Assembly (NCBI GenBank): GCA_963791575.1
Contig: CAWBSY010000005.1
Coordinates: 132,260-196,259 of the forward strand
DNA from: JAOAPG01 sp963791575
GTDB lineage: Bacteria; Acidobacteriota; Terriglobia; Terriglobales; Acidobacteriaceae
Length of the DNA stretch: 64,000 nucleotides
Direction: 5' to 3'
In this document: positions 35,629 to 44,796 of the stretch, in pieces
Numbering within the stretch: position 1 is the stretch's first letter
How the letters are laid out: every line of letters starts with the position of its first letter
The notes under the pieces: generated by a model
The model's input: only the letters and a program-made list of their open reading frames with translations
The model's database searches: none
Told to the model about the DNA's origin: nothing
Translations under genes and position numbers: made by a program

Positions 35629-35880
35629 GGGTGCCCCCGTCCTATCGCGAAGCGAAGGGCGGGGATTTCTCTTACCCAGAATTAACCGAGGGTGCCCCAT
35701 GTTTGCGTTCTGTGCAAACGTGGGACGCGAAGAACATCCTCAGCTCAAACTCTCGCTGGCTTTTTGGATGCCGCACTCGCTTCAGCGCTGCAAGTTCCGA
35801 TGTAGCGACGGGCGTCCTCGCCCGTCACGCCATGCATTCTGCCCTGAGATCAAAACACGTAGGGACAGCCCAACTGTACG
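35629..35880 (+). repeat. Composite repeat array, copy 1
   Basis: Order: family A hairpin, CCATGTTTGC hairpin (35695-35722), a unique spacer beginning ACGCGAAGAACATCCTCAGC, family B hairpin (GACGGGCG TCCT CGCCCGTC, about 35811-35838), and a degenerate family C. The spacer is nearly identical in the later copies, so this is segmental duplication rather than chance accumulation. Nothing in 35378-36110 looks like a gene. Confidence 0.75.
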
Positions 35881-36029
35881 TACAATCCCCAAAAGCGAAA
35901 AATTCTTGTCAAGCCCCCTAACCATCCCGAATTTCTTCAACCTTCTCATTCTGCTGGAAATATAAACTTCCCGGACGTGGCGCAATTACCCTATCCAACC
36001 TGCTATGCTGGATGTAGAGATTAAATCAA

Positions 36030-36060
36030 GGCGCGGCCCACGGGCTGCGCCTTTTTCTTT
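36030..36060 (+). terminator. Intrinsic terminator without an upstream gene
   Basis: A 10-bp stem GGCGCGGCCC/GGGCTGCGCC (one G-T pair) followed by TTTTTCTTT. It stands 50 bases before the PD-(D/E)XK gene and no gene ends upstream; a TATGCT box occurs about 25 bases before it. It may end a short RNA or act as leader of the following gene. Confidence 0.55.
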
Positions 36061-36110
36061 GCCCAAAATCTCGCGCAGCCATCTCTTATTCACTCACTGG
36101 AAATACCACT

Positions 36111-36622
36111 ATGAAACCCAGATCCAAACATAAAAGCAAACTCGGATCCGCCAGCAACGACGCTCCCCAAAAACGCCCAACACCAAGCGCACCGGAGAAT
36201 TCTCCGAAGCCGCCTTCCTCCTCAAAGCCACCGGCCTAGGCTTCACCGTCACCAAGCCCTGGGGAGACAGCGAGCGCTACGACTTCATTCTCGACGCCGG
36301 CTCCCGCCTCTGGCGTGTTCAAGTCAAAGGCACCGCCTCCCTACGTGCTGGCGGATACGACGTGCAATCCACCTACGGCGTCTACGGCAATCGCGAGCAG
36401 GGCAAACGCAAAGCCTGCTACACCGCCGCCGAAATCGACGTTCTCGTCGCCTACATCATCACGCTGCGACGCCTGGTACATCATTCCCGTCGCCGTCCTT
36501 GCTCCCGGCCAATGCCTCCGCTTCTACCCCGACGACAGATGCCCACGCGCCCGCTTCGAGCATTCCGTGAAGCCTGGCACCTCTTCGGACAAAAAGCAAA
36601 AGCCGCCCGCCTCGGCCAATGA
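36111..36622 (+). CDS. Orphan PD-(D/E)XK endonuclease of the group I intron-associated type, broken by frameshifts
   Basis: After joining frames the protein is about 170 residues: a basic N-terminus, then TKRTGEFSEAAFLLKATGLGF, KPWGDSERYDFILDAGSRLW, RVQVKGTASLRAGGYDV and YTAAEIDVLVAY. The Asp of YDFILD and the Q-x-K of VQVK are the nuclease core. Breaks lie near 36178 (minus one), 36463 (plus one) and 36562 (minus one, into FREAWHLFGQKAKAA). The family was first tied to group I introns but also occurs as single chromosomal genes, as here. Whether it is a pseudogene or has sequence errors cannot be decided. Confidence 0.7.
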
Positions 36623-36644
36623 TCAAGAATCAGACAACCGGGTG

Positions 36645-37028
36645 CCCCGTCCTATCGCGAAGCGAAGGGCGGGGATTTCCTCTAAATATATTGTCATCCT
36701 GAGCGGAGCGAAGCGAAGGGCGGGATTTTCCCCGACTAGAATCTACAGTGCGGGTGCCCCATTTTTGCGTTCTTTGCAAACGTGGGACGCGAAGACCATC
36801 CTCAGCTCAAACTCTTGCTGGCTTTTTGGATGCCGCACTCGCTTCAGCGCCGCAAGTTCCGATGTAGCGACGGGCGTCCTCGCCCGTCACGCCAAGCACT
36901 CCGCCCCGAAATCAAATCACGTAGGGACAGCCGCCCTCGGCTGTCCAGCCGAGCCACGCTCGGCAGCTCTCCCCATCCACTCCATTGTCATCCTGATGCC
37001 GCGGAGTCCTTCAACGAAGGACTCCTAA
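36645..37028 (+). repeat. Composite repeat array, copy 2
   Basis: It repeats copy 1: family A (two partly fused copies, one joined to a truncated family D), the TTTTGC GTTCTTT GCAAAC hairpin, the same spacer, family B at about 36864-36892, family C (GGACAGCCGCCCTCGGCTGTCC), and a variant D whose stem is GAGTCCTT CAAC GAAGGACTC. Confidence 0.75.
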
Positions 37029-37108
37029 AGAAGGATCTATGTATCCCTGTACGTACAATCAAGGTCGCCGCGTACCATGATTGTGAGGGTGGACACTCCC
37101 GTCCGCCG

Positions 37109-37454
37109 GGGTGCCCCGTCCTATCGCGAAGCGAAGGGCGGGATTTTCCCCGACTAGAATCTACAGTGCGGGTGCCCCATGTTTGCGTTCTTTGCAAACG
37201 TGGGACGCGAAGAACATCCTCAGCTCAAACTCTCGCTGGCTTTTTGGATACCGCAATCGCTTCAGCGCTGCAAGTTCCGATGTAGCGACGGGCGTCCTCG
37301 CCCGTCACGCCATGCATTCTCCTGAGACAATCAAGTAGGGACAGCCGCCTTTAGCCTGCCCTGAGCGTAAGCCGAAGGGCCTGTCCAACCGAGCCACGCT
37401 CGGGTACTATTCCCCATCGGACAATTGTCATCCTGAGCGGAGCCGAAGGACCCT
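37109..37454 (+). repeat. Composite repeat array, copy 3
   Basis: Family A, then the GTTTGC GTTCTTT GCAAAC hairpin (37175-37204), the same spacer with a few base changes, family B (about 37279-37306), a disrupted family C and a family D that lacks its hairpin. Confidence 0.75.
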
Positions 37455-37486
37455 ACTTACAAAGAAATCTAACCCATCCGACAAAC

Positions 37487-37675
37487 CGGGTGCCCCGTCC
37501 TATCGCGAAGCGAACGGCGGCATTTTCCCCGACTAGAATCTACAGTGCGGCTGACCCATGTTTGCGTTCTTTGCAAACATGGGACGCGAATATTCTTACC
37601 TCGCCATCTTTTTTCGTCATTCTCATCCCGAGCGCCGGACGAGCCGCGCTCGCGCGGTGAGTACAAGTCGAGGGA
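37487..37675 (+). repeat. Composite repeat array, copy 4 (partial)
   Basis: Family A, the CCCATGTTTGC GTTCTTT GCAAACATGGG hairpin (perfect arms) and family E (37619-37675); families B and C are missing. The next gene begins at 37840; no gene lies in 36623-37839. Confidence 0.7.
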
Positions 37676-37839
37676 CCTGCTTTTGGATAATGCCAGTTTC
37701 TGACTAAATAGCGGCTCTTAGATAACACCAGCATTTCCCAGCGCAGTCGATCGAGCGCTCTATTCACCTCTCACCAAACCGATTTCTTGTAGCTAACAAC
37801 CAAGAAGCGTTGTACCATGCGTAACCAGAGTCTCTGGCC

Positions 37840-39654
37840 ATGAACTCCCTTTTTCGACGCCATCTTTTCCCACTCTTTTGTCTTTGCACCATCCTGACCT
37901 CCGTTCAACCGGCTTCGGCGGGCGAGCCGCAATGGGTCGAAATCCAGTCGCCTCATTTCTCGGTCATTACGGACGCTGGAGACAAGCGCGGACAAGAAGT
38001 AGCCATGCGGTTCGAACAGATGCGCGTAGTGTTTAGCACCTTACTTCCCAAGGCGAACGTGAACACTCCTATTCCGCTTCAGATCGTCGCCTTCCGCAAC
38101 ACCAAAGAAATTCGTCAGTACGCGCCTTTGTGGAAAGGCAAGCCGATAGAAGTCGCTGGACTTTTCCAGGGTGGGGAAGACCGCAGTTTCATCATGCTCG
38201 ACATGTCGGTCGAAAATCCCTGGACTGTCGTCTTTCACGAATATGCCCACCAACTCATGAATGCAATGATGCCCGAGTCGCTGGATCCTTGGTACGAAGA
38301 AGGCTTTGCGGAGTATTTCTCGAGCATAGAAGTGGACAGTAAAGAGGCTCGCGTCGGCAAGATCCCGAATTACGATTATCAAATCCTGCACCAGGAAGGC
38401 ATGATGAAGGTCGCGGACCTGTTCAGCGTCCGGCAGAATTCTTCAACCTACAACGAGAGCGGAGACCACCGCACCACCTTCTACGCAGAATCCAGCATGG
38501 TGATGCATTATTTATATGACAACCAAATGATTCCGAAGCTTGCGCATTACTTCGGTTTCAAGATCGATAAAGGCGAGCCCACTGAGCAAGCGATTCAGCA
38601 GAGTTTCGGGATGAGTTCCGCCCAGTTCGACAAGGTTCTCCGAAATTACGTGAGCAGCGGTCGCTACAAATACTATCCGATTCCGAATCCGCCTAACATC
38701 GTTAGCAAGGATTACGCCATGAAGCCGCTTGTTGCAGTGGATAGCAGTGCCATCCTCGCCGATATCCATCTGCATTCGCGTGACTACCAGGACAAAGCCG
38801 TCGCTGAATTTCAGGAAATTCTAAAAACAGATCCGAACCATGCGGCCGCGTTACGTGGTCTCGGTTACGCCTACTTGCAAAAGCGTGACTTCACGCAAGC
38901 GGGGGAGTACTTCGAGCGTAGTTTAATGAGCCGCGAGGGATCTTTTACCAACGACTCCGATTTGCCGGAGATGACTAAACAGCTGGAAACGGCCATTGCA
39001 CTCGATCCGAAATTTGCCGACTCTTATATGCTATTGGCGTTCGCTCACGCCCATGCTGGCGATTCCGCAAAGGGCCTCGCCGATATGCAAAAGGCAGTCT
39101 CCTTAAGCCCTCGAAACGAGAATTACCAATTCAACCTCGCACAAATATATTTGAGTAATCAAAAACCGGATCAGGCGATTGCGATATTAAGGGTACTGCG
39201 GAACAGCGCAAATCCAGAAGTCGCGCAACGCGCGGCTGATTCGCTCGCGGCGGCTCAGACATTCCAGGCCGCGCTACAGGCTGGCGCTATGGCCAATCCA
39301 ATTGTCGTGCAAACAATCCACGAGGAAACTACAGGGAGCAATTCTGCCAGAACAGTGAACACTTCAGCTAATGATAAAAAAGATGATAAGGACGTTCAAA
39401 TACTCCCCGCGCAGACGCCGCCAAAATTTCTGAAAGGCACAGTCGCGACTGTAGATTGTTCTTTGCCACCCTCAGCCACCATGACCGTTCTCTCCGGATC
39501 CAAGACTTGGAAGATGCAGGTCGCAGACAGCAAACACGTATTGGTCATGGGAGCCGACGAGTTCTCCTGCGCGTGGAACAAACAAAAAGTCGCGCTTAAC
39601 TATAGCGAAACCGGCGAGGCTGCCGGAAGAGTCATTTCGATTGAGGTGCAGTAG
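37840..39654 (+). CDS. Exported HExxH metallopeptidase-like protein with TPR repeats
   Basis: 604 residues with a signal peptide (cleavage near ASAGEP). The peptidase-like region has H133-E-Y-A-H137 followed by WYEEGFAEYFSS with Glu 17-21 residues later, the layout of gluzincin (MA) peptidases. From about residue 310 several TPR-like units follow (DYQDKAVAEFQEILKTDPNHAAALRGLGYAYLQ; AIALDPKFADSYMLLAFAHAHAG; NENYQFNLAQIYLSNQKPDQAI). The last 110 residues form a separate beta-rich domain (LKGTVATVDCSLPPSATMTV). Probably periplasmic. The role is unknown. Confidence 0.78.
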   Translation: MNSLFRRHLFPLFCLCTILTSVQPASAGEPQWVEIQSPHFSVITDAGDKRGQEVAMRFEQMRVVFSTLLPKANVNTPIPLQIVAFRNTKEIRQYAPLWKGKPIEVAGLFQGGEDRSFIMLDMSVENPWTVVFHEYAHQLMNAMMPESLDPWYEEGFAEYFSSIEVDSKEARVGKIPNYDYQILHQEGMMKVADLFSVRQNSSTYNESGDHRTTFYAESSMVMHYLYDNQMIPKLAHYFGFKIDKGEPTEQAIQQSFGMSSAQFDKVLRNYVSSGRYKYYPIPNPPNIVSKDYAMKPLVAVDSSAILADIHLHSRDYQDKAVAEFQEILKTDPNHAAALRGLGYAYLQKRDFTQAGEYFERSLMSREGSFTNDSDLPEMTKQLETAIALDPKFADSYMLLAFAHAHAGDSAKGLADMQKAVSLSPRNENYQFNLAQIYLSNQKPDQAIAILRVLRNSANPEVAQRAADSLAAAQTFQAALQAGAMANPIVVQTIHEETTGSNSARTVNTSANDKKDDKDVQILPAQTPPKFLKGTVATVDCSLPPSATMTVLSGSKTWKMQVADSKHVLVMGADEFSCAWNKQKVALNYSETGEAAGRVISIEVQ

Positions 39655-39863
39655 GGCGAGGCACCGCAGGGATGCGAGCGCCTCTTTCCTTGTGATGTGC
39701 GTTCATCGCCCTCTTTTTGCCGCCATAGAAGACCGCTTTCTATCCCTAATCCCTGGCGGGTAGCACAGGTTTTTGATATCGCTGGCCCGCGACACTGAGG
39801 GTGGCCCTACCCTTCCGACTTCAGGCGCGAATCTCGACAACGAAGTGCGGGGGCGATCGGCAT

Positions 39864-39900
39864 CCCACCCACCCTTGCAAAAAGCGCAAGGAGTGGGCGC
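39864..39900 (+). repeat. Family A-like hairpin
   Basis: CCCACCCTTGC, loop AAAAAGC, GCAAGGAGTGGG. It differs in stem from other family A copies but keeps the paired layout. It lies in the 321-base gap 39655-39975, where no gene was found. Confidence 0.6.
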
Positions 39901-39975
39901 CCTCAGTTCCGTGATGGGAAGAAATGCAAGAGTTTCAAAAGGGGCGGCCACCCGCCAGCTAAGGTGTTAGACATC

Positions 39976-40251
39976 ATGAAACGATATGTGTTGATTTTTG
40001 CAGCGATTGGTTATTTGCTGACAGCTTGGTGCTTCGCTTTCGCTTTTGCTCCAACAACTTCGGAATTTGGCCGCCGTCTGCTCTGGCACATGTGCTTTAG
40101 CTGTATGTCTGTCACCGGTCTGCATTCTTATGTGCTGAGGGGAGCTTTGCTTTTCTTGGCGCCAATTAACGCAATTCTCTATGGTCTCATTGGGTTTCTC
40201 ATTGGGAAATTCTTGTCGAAGATCAAAGGAACCAAACGGGTATCGCCATGA
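39976..40251 (+). CDS. Small membrane protein of unknown function
   Basis: 91 residues with two hydrophobic segments, YVLIFAAIGYLLTAWCFAFAF and LLFLAPINAILYGLIGFLIGKFL, and a basic C-terminus (KIKGTKRV), so the C-terminus is probably inside. No family recognised. ATG 39976 is chosen over a start 12 bases earlier because of context, without a strong ribosome site. Confidence 0.5.
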   Translation: MKRYVLIFAAIGYLLTAWCFAFAFAPTTSEFGRRLLWHMCFSCMSVTGLHSYVLRGALLFLAPINAILYGLIGFLIGKFLSKIKGTKRVSP

Positions 40252-40526
40252 TGGACGGGTTCTATTACAAGAACTAGGCGGTGTGGCACAACCTTCGCCT
40301 ACCCTTTCCTTTTCAATAACTTACATCCGCTGAATGCAGGCTTTTACCACTGAACCTCCATTTTCGCCCTTTCATTGGGTTCTACGTGCGTTACTATCTT
40401 GCCATCAATAACATAGTGATACTGACTACTAAAGGCCGATATCTGAAACGTAGCTGAATTCGGGCTGCAGCCTTGAGGCGTCAGCTTTAGAAAACGCAAC
40501 ACAAGCAAGCGAAAGCGAGAGGACGA

Positions 40527-42666
40527 ATGCATAAGCCAGTCAAATATGTGGAGAAAGCAGTTACCCTTGCCGCCAGAGGCGCATGGGTGGTTTTTGATCG
40601 CATGAACCGCGTCAAGCAGAACCCTTCTCCTACACCCAAGTGGTCCGACAAGCCGCTGCTCAAGTCCTTCGAAAAGTCGAAGCCGCCACTGGGATGGCCG
40701 CGCTCGACCGATTCGCTTTGCCCCAAGTGCGTGCCTGAAATTCGCCAGCAGATTCTCGACGGCAAACTGCCCGCACGAAGTTCTGATGAACGAAAAAGTC
40801 GGCGAGATCAAGGCGCACATCGTCGAGCGCGACGGCAAGATTTTGATGGTGAAAGATTGTCCCGACCACGGCCACTTCGAAGACGTGATGTCGATCGATA
40901 CCGATTTCTCCAAGCACCTCGAAGACGTTTTCCCGGGCCGCGATATTCGCGCCCACAACGACGAGAAGCTGCATCATCACGGATCGAGCACGGTGAAGTA
41001 CGGACGCGGTTCGGTGCTGACCATCGACCTCACCAACCGTTGCAACATGATGTGCGATCCCTGCTTCATGGACGCGAACCAGGTCGGCTTCGTCCACGAG
41101 TTGAGCTGGGAAGATATTAAGACGATGCTCGACAACGCGATCACGATTAAGCCGCGCCGCCAGATGTCCGTGCAGTTCTCGGGTGGCGAGCCGACGTTGT
41201 CGCCATACTTCCTCGATGCAGTTCGCTACGCGCGCAAAGTTGGATACAACAGCGTGCAAGCCGCAACCAACGGAATCGAATTCGCGAAAAGTTTTGAGTT
41301 TGCGCAGCAAGCCGCCGAAGCCGGAATGCGTTATGCGTATCTGCAATTCGACGGAATCGGCAACGCAGCCAACGCGCACCGCAAAGTCGGAAACCTGTTC
41401 GATGTGAAGTTGAAGGCGATCGACAATTTGCATCGCGCTGGAGTCGAAATCGTTCCGGTCGTAACGATCGTGAACGGAATCAACAACGAGCAGGTAGGAA
41501 GAATCATAAAGTTCGCGCTGGATAATCCGAAGAAAATCGGATTCTTGTCAGCTTCCAGCCAGTCTCCTTCACAGGAAGAGACGAAGCCGTAACCGACGAC
41601 CGCCGCGAAGCGCAAAGATACACGCTCTCTCACCTGGCCCACGACGTAAAAAATCAAACCGGCCTGGGCGAGCCCGCCCGCGACTGGTTCCCGATCAGCT
41701 TCATGAGCACGTTCAGCGATTGGGCCGACCTGATGCACGTAGAAGATAAAAACAACGACTGGGGCCAACTCTCCTGCGGTTGCCATCCGAATTGCGGGAC
41801 GGGGATGGCTCTCATGATTGACAAGGAAACTAAGGAAGCGGTTCCGGTTACGGCTTTCTTGAAGGGCGATCAGCTGGCCAAGGATATTGCCAAGGTTAAT
41901 GATGCGGCTCGCGGAAAGTTTCTGACGGTGGTTGGAATGGCTCTTTGCTTGATGAAGAACTATGATCCGTTTCAGTCGCCTACGCATTTCAAGCTGATGG
42001 ATCTGCTTAAGAAGTTCGATAAGAACTTCAATGCCACGGGCAAGAATTATGGCAAGGTTGGTCCGGACCGGACTATTGATGACGTCATGAAGCGGCGTCA
42101 GGATCGCTGGAACTTCTTGTTCATCGCTGGCATGTGGTTCCAGGATCTGTTCAATTACGACTTCCGGCGCACCGAGCAGTGCATTATTCCTTATGCCACG
42201 CAGGAAGGCGAAATTTCGTTCTGCGCCTACAACACGGGCGTGGGCTGGCGGAACATTATCGAGAAGATGCACATGACGGCCACGCTCACCAAGTGGTACG
42301 AGGAGCATGGACGTCACGAGATCTTCGCGGGCGGCAAGAACGTGAAGATGGAGTCGGTCGAACACGGACTGTTGCTCAAGGATGAACTGGTCACCACTCG
42401 AAGAGCAGCGCGATCTCGACAAGCTGGGCATCGCCAAGAACTCGCGCGAAGAAAAGTCGCGTGCACGCGATGCGAAGGCGCGTGGCGCAGAGAAAAACGA
42501 TGCTGCGTACAACGCCCGCATGGCGGCGATGTATCGCGAAGTCGTTTTGAAAGAGAAGCCAGTCGTGGCCGAGAACGGATTTATTCCACTCGGTGCATTA
42601 TCGAAGCCGAACGGCAATGGCGCGGCAAAGCACGAAGAAGTTGGAGAGCCAGTGTCGGGGGATTAA
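40527..42666 (+). CDS. Tes-like radical SAM protein (tetraether/membrane-spanning lipid synthase relative), three frameshifts
   Basis: About 710 residues once frames are joined (breaks near 40772, 41549 and 42394). ATG 40527 follows a GAGAGGACGA site. In order: DSLCPKCVPEIRQQ and KDCPDHGHFEDV, the N-terminal cysteine region seen in archaeal tetraether synthase Tes (MJ0619 family); the radical SAM motif TNRCNMMCDPCFMDAN (C-x3-C-x2-C); QFSGGEPTLSPYFLDAVRYAR; and a second cysteine group CGCHPNCGTGMAL that could hold an auxiliary cluster. Similar enzymes are implicated in joining lipid tails to membrane-spanning lipids; acidobacteria make iso-diabolic acid. That role here is an inference. Confidence 0.75.
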
Positions 42667-42701
42667 GGGCAGGCTTCAGGCGTTGGGCTTCAGGCTTTAG
42701 G

Positions 42702-42733
42702 AACGGCTACTCGCGAGAGTGGCCGTTTTGTTT
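42702..42733 (+). terminator. Intrinsic terminator after the Tes-like gene
   Basis: AACGGCTACTC pairs with GAGTGGCCGTT with a GCGA loop, followed by TTGTTT. It begins 36 bases after the stop codon. Confidence 0.75.
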
Positions 42734-42748
42734 GGTGCATAAAGTCTT

Positions 42749-42783
42749 CCCGCCCTTCGCTTCGCGATAGGACGGGGCACCCG
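42749..42783 (-). repeat. Hairpin repeat family A, inverted copy
   Basis: CCCGCCCTTCGCTTCGCGAT, then AGGACGGGGCACCCG, the reverse of the copies at 36645 and 37109. Confidence 0.75.
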
Positions 42784-42888
42784 GCGCGAGAGTTCGGGGA
42801 ACAGTGTGAGGGGACTAGTCCAGCTTCTAGCGGTTAGCTTCTAGCTCGAATCAAGAAAGACCACCGGCACCCGGTTTTTTAATTTCAT

Positions 42889-43446
42889 TTAGCTTTCGAA
42901 GTTCCAGCGGGTGGCTGTTTTTGCGAATGTCTTTTCGGATTGGCCGAAGACTACTTGCGGATGTACTACGAATACCGGTTCTTTTAGCGAAACCATCCCA
43001 TCGGCCATTCCCGACATATCGAACTTGTATTTTCGCCCATAAATTTTCAGAAACTCACGAATTCTTGGAATGTCGCGCATCCGTTTCGCGATACCTTCGA
43101 CGATGACCGCCTCGTTGGAGTCGTCATTGCAAATCACGCATCGGGGATTTGTTTCAAGGTTGCGAGCCTTGCGCGAGCCGCTTCCAGTGCTGAAGCAAAA
43201 AGTTCCGTCCCACCATAGCCCCCAGACGACCATTACATGCGGCGCCCCATTGGGACGAGTCGTCGCGATCCAGTATTCGCGGGTCTTCTTAAGTCTGTCT
43301 TCTGCCCATTTCCACGGGAGCAATCCCTTGGTGTCGGACGAGATGTATCCCGGCATGTGCGGGCGACTGGCTTTTGGAATGGGGTTCCCAGCAGATTTCT
43401 TAGAGGGCGCTTTCACTTGCCGACGGGACGATTTCTTGACAGGCAT
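42889..43446 (-). CDS. Pyridoxamine-phosphate-oxidase-like flavin-binding protein
   Basis: 185 residues. A lysine-rich leader (PVKKSSRRQVKAPSKK) precedes a split-barrel core of the PNPOx-like superfamily: REYWIATTRPNGAPHVMVVWGLWWDGTFCFSTGSGSRKARNLETNPRCVI. This subgroup binds FMN or F420; the cofactor is not decided by the sequence. It lies 24 bases upstream-to-downstream of the aminotransferase on the same strand, so the two may be co-transcribed. Confidence 0.8.
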   Translation of the reverse strand: MPVKKSSRRQVKAPSKKSAGNPIPKASRPHMPGYISSDTKGLLPWKWAEDRLKKTREYWIATTRPNGAPHVMVVWGLWWDGTFCFSTGSGSRKARNLETNPRCVICNDDSNEAVIVEGIAKRMRDIPRIREFLKIYGRKYKFDMSGMADGMVSLKEPVFVVHPQVVFGQSEKTFAKTATRWNFES

Positions 43447-43470
43447 ACATTAACCCTCGAACATATATGT

Positions 43471-44658
43471 CTATTGATGATTGCACCAATGCTCAATTCG
43501 TTCCAGCGCCTTGTTCAAATTCTCGAGCGAATTGGCTACGCTGAATCTCAGATAGCCTTCGCCATATTCTCCAAAGGCAGTTCCGGAAAGACACGCGACT
43601 CCTGCCTGTTCCAGCAGGGCATCGGCAAGTTTCTTCGAGGTCCAACCTGTTCCGGTGATGTTGGGGAAGACATAGAATGCGCCTTTCGGAACGCGGCAGG
43701 AGAATCCCTTTATGCGATTCAGTCCAGCTACAAAAGCATCACGTCGCTTCTGAAATTCCTCTCGCATATGGTCGACCGACGATTGATCTCCGCGCACCGC
43801 TTCGATTCCCGCCATCTGCGTAAAGCTAGCAGTGCAGGAATTGGAGTTTGTCATCAGGCGAGAAATATGCGCCGCGAGATCGGGACGCATCATACCGTAA
43901 CCCATGCGCCATCCAGTCATGGCGTAAGTTTTCGAAAATCCGTCGAGCAGAATGGTGCGTTCCTTAAAACCGGGAACGCTCATGATGGAATAATGCTCGC
44001 CATCGAAAATCAGGCGGCTGTAGATTTCATCGGAGAGCACCAGAATATTGCGCTCGCCGATGGCCTCGGCGATATCGCGAATATCCTGGCGGCTCAATAC
44101 GCCACCGGTAGGATTTTGCGGCGAATTTAAAATGATCAGCTTGGTCCGGTCATTGATCAAGGACGCGAGTTCATCGACATCGAATCCGAAATCTTTTTCC
44201 TCGCGCAATCGAATGGCAACCGGCTCGGCTCCGGCATAACGGATCATGGACTCATAAATTGGGAATCCAGGATTCGGATAAATCACCTCGTCTCCGGTAT
44301 CGGCAAGAGCGAGAAGGGTAAAGAAAATGATCGGCTTGCCGCCGGGAACAACTACGACCTCATCGCTGGTGACCTTTACTCCGCGGCTGCGGCTGACTTC
44401 TTCAGCAATGGCCTCGCGCAATTCGGGCAAGCCAGCGGATGGGCCATAGTGCGTCCAACCCTTGTGCAGGGCTTCTACTCCGGCATGGATGATGTTTGAG
44501 GGCGTATCGAAATCGGGTTCGCCGATTTCCAGATGAATAATATTTTTGCCCTGGCGTTCGAGAGCGCGGGCTTTGTTGAGAACTTCAAAGGCAGTTTCAG
44601 TGCCGAGGCGCGACATGCGCTCAGCTAAACGGAGTTCGTATTGCGTGGCTGGTTCCAT
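43471..44658 (-). CDS. Class I/II PLP aminotransferase
   Basis: 395 residues, fold type I. Motifs are IIHLEIGEPDFDTPSNI, the GWTHYGPSAGLPELREAIA region, NSPQNPTGGVL, LSDEIYSRLIF and the cofactor lysine in LDGFSKTYAMTGWRMGYG, plus the C-terminal LRFSVANSLENL arginine. This is the aspartate/alanine aminotransferase-like group; the amino acid cannot be named. ATG 44658 is preferred over an in-frame TTG at 44664. It is complete. Confidence 0.9.
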   Translation of the reverse strand: MEPATQYELRLAERMSRLGTETAFEVLNKARALERQGKNIIHLEIGEPDFDTPSNIIHAGVEALHKGWTHYGPSAGLPELREAIAEEVSRSRGVKVTSDEVVVVPGGKPIIFFTLLALADTGDEVIYPNPGFPIYESMIRYAGAEPVAIRLREEKDFGFDVDELASLINDRTKLIILNSPQNPTGGVLSRQDIRDIAEAIGERNILVLSDEIYSRLIFDGEHYSIMSVPGFKERTILLDGFSKTYAMTGWRMGYGMMRPDLAAHISRLMTNSNSCTASFTQMAGIEAVRGDQSSVDHMREEFQKRRDAFVAGLNRIKGFSCRVPKGAFYVFPNITGTGWTSKKLADALLEQAGVACLSGTAFGEYGEGYLRFSVANSLENLNKALERIEHWCNHQ

Positions 44659-44796
44659 AGGCAAACGGATTATTGTACGCCTAAGTGGGAAGGGAGGGCA
44701 TGGGGGCGAGGAAGTGGGGTTGGTGTGTTGAAATCAACTAGGCTACGCAGCTCTTGCGAATGTAAATTGCAGGGAGCTGCCGAACTTTGCTTGGCT

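Noticed and set aside
36315..37028. Open frame of 237 residues running from the nuclease gene into the repeats
   Set aside because: Its first part is out of frame with the nuclease and the rest translates repeats. A shorter corrected frame ending at 36622 fits the family.
35629..37675. CRISPR array
   Set aside because: The repeats are long, of several kinds and unevenly spaced; no regular repeat-spacer pattern or cas genes exist.
40344..40493. Short minus-strand frame ending in YHYVIDGKIVTHVEPNERAKMEVQW
   Set aside because: It reads like protein but has no start, family or ribosome site; it may be a remnant, and evidence is too weak for a feature.
41331..42617. Open frame of 428 residues antisense to the Tes-like gene
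   Set aside because: It has no recognisable motif, and the sense strand carries clear radical SAM motifs, so it is a shadow frame.
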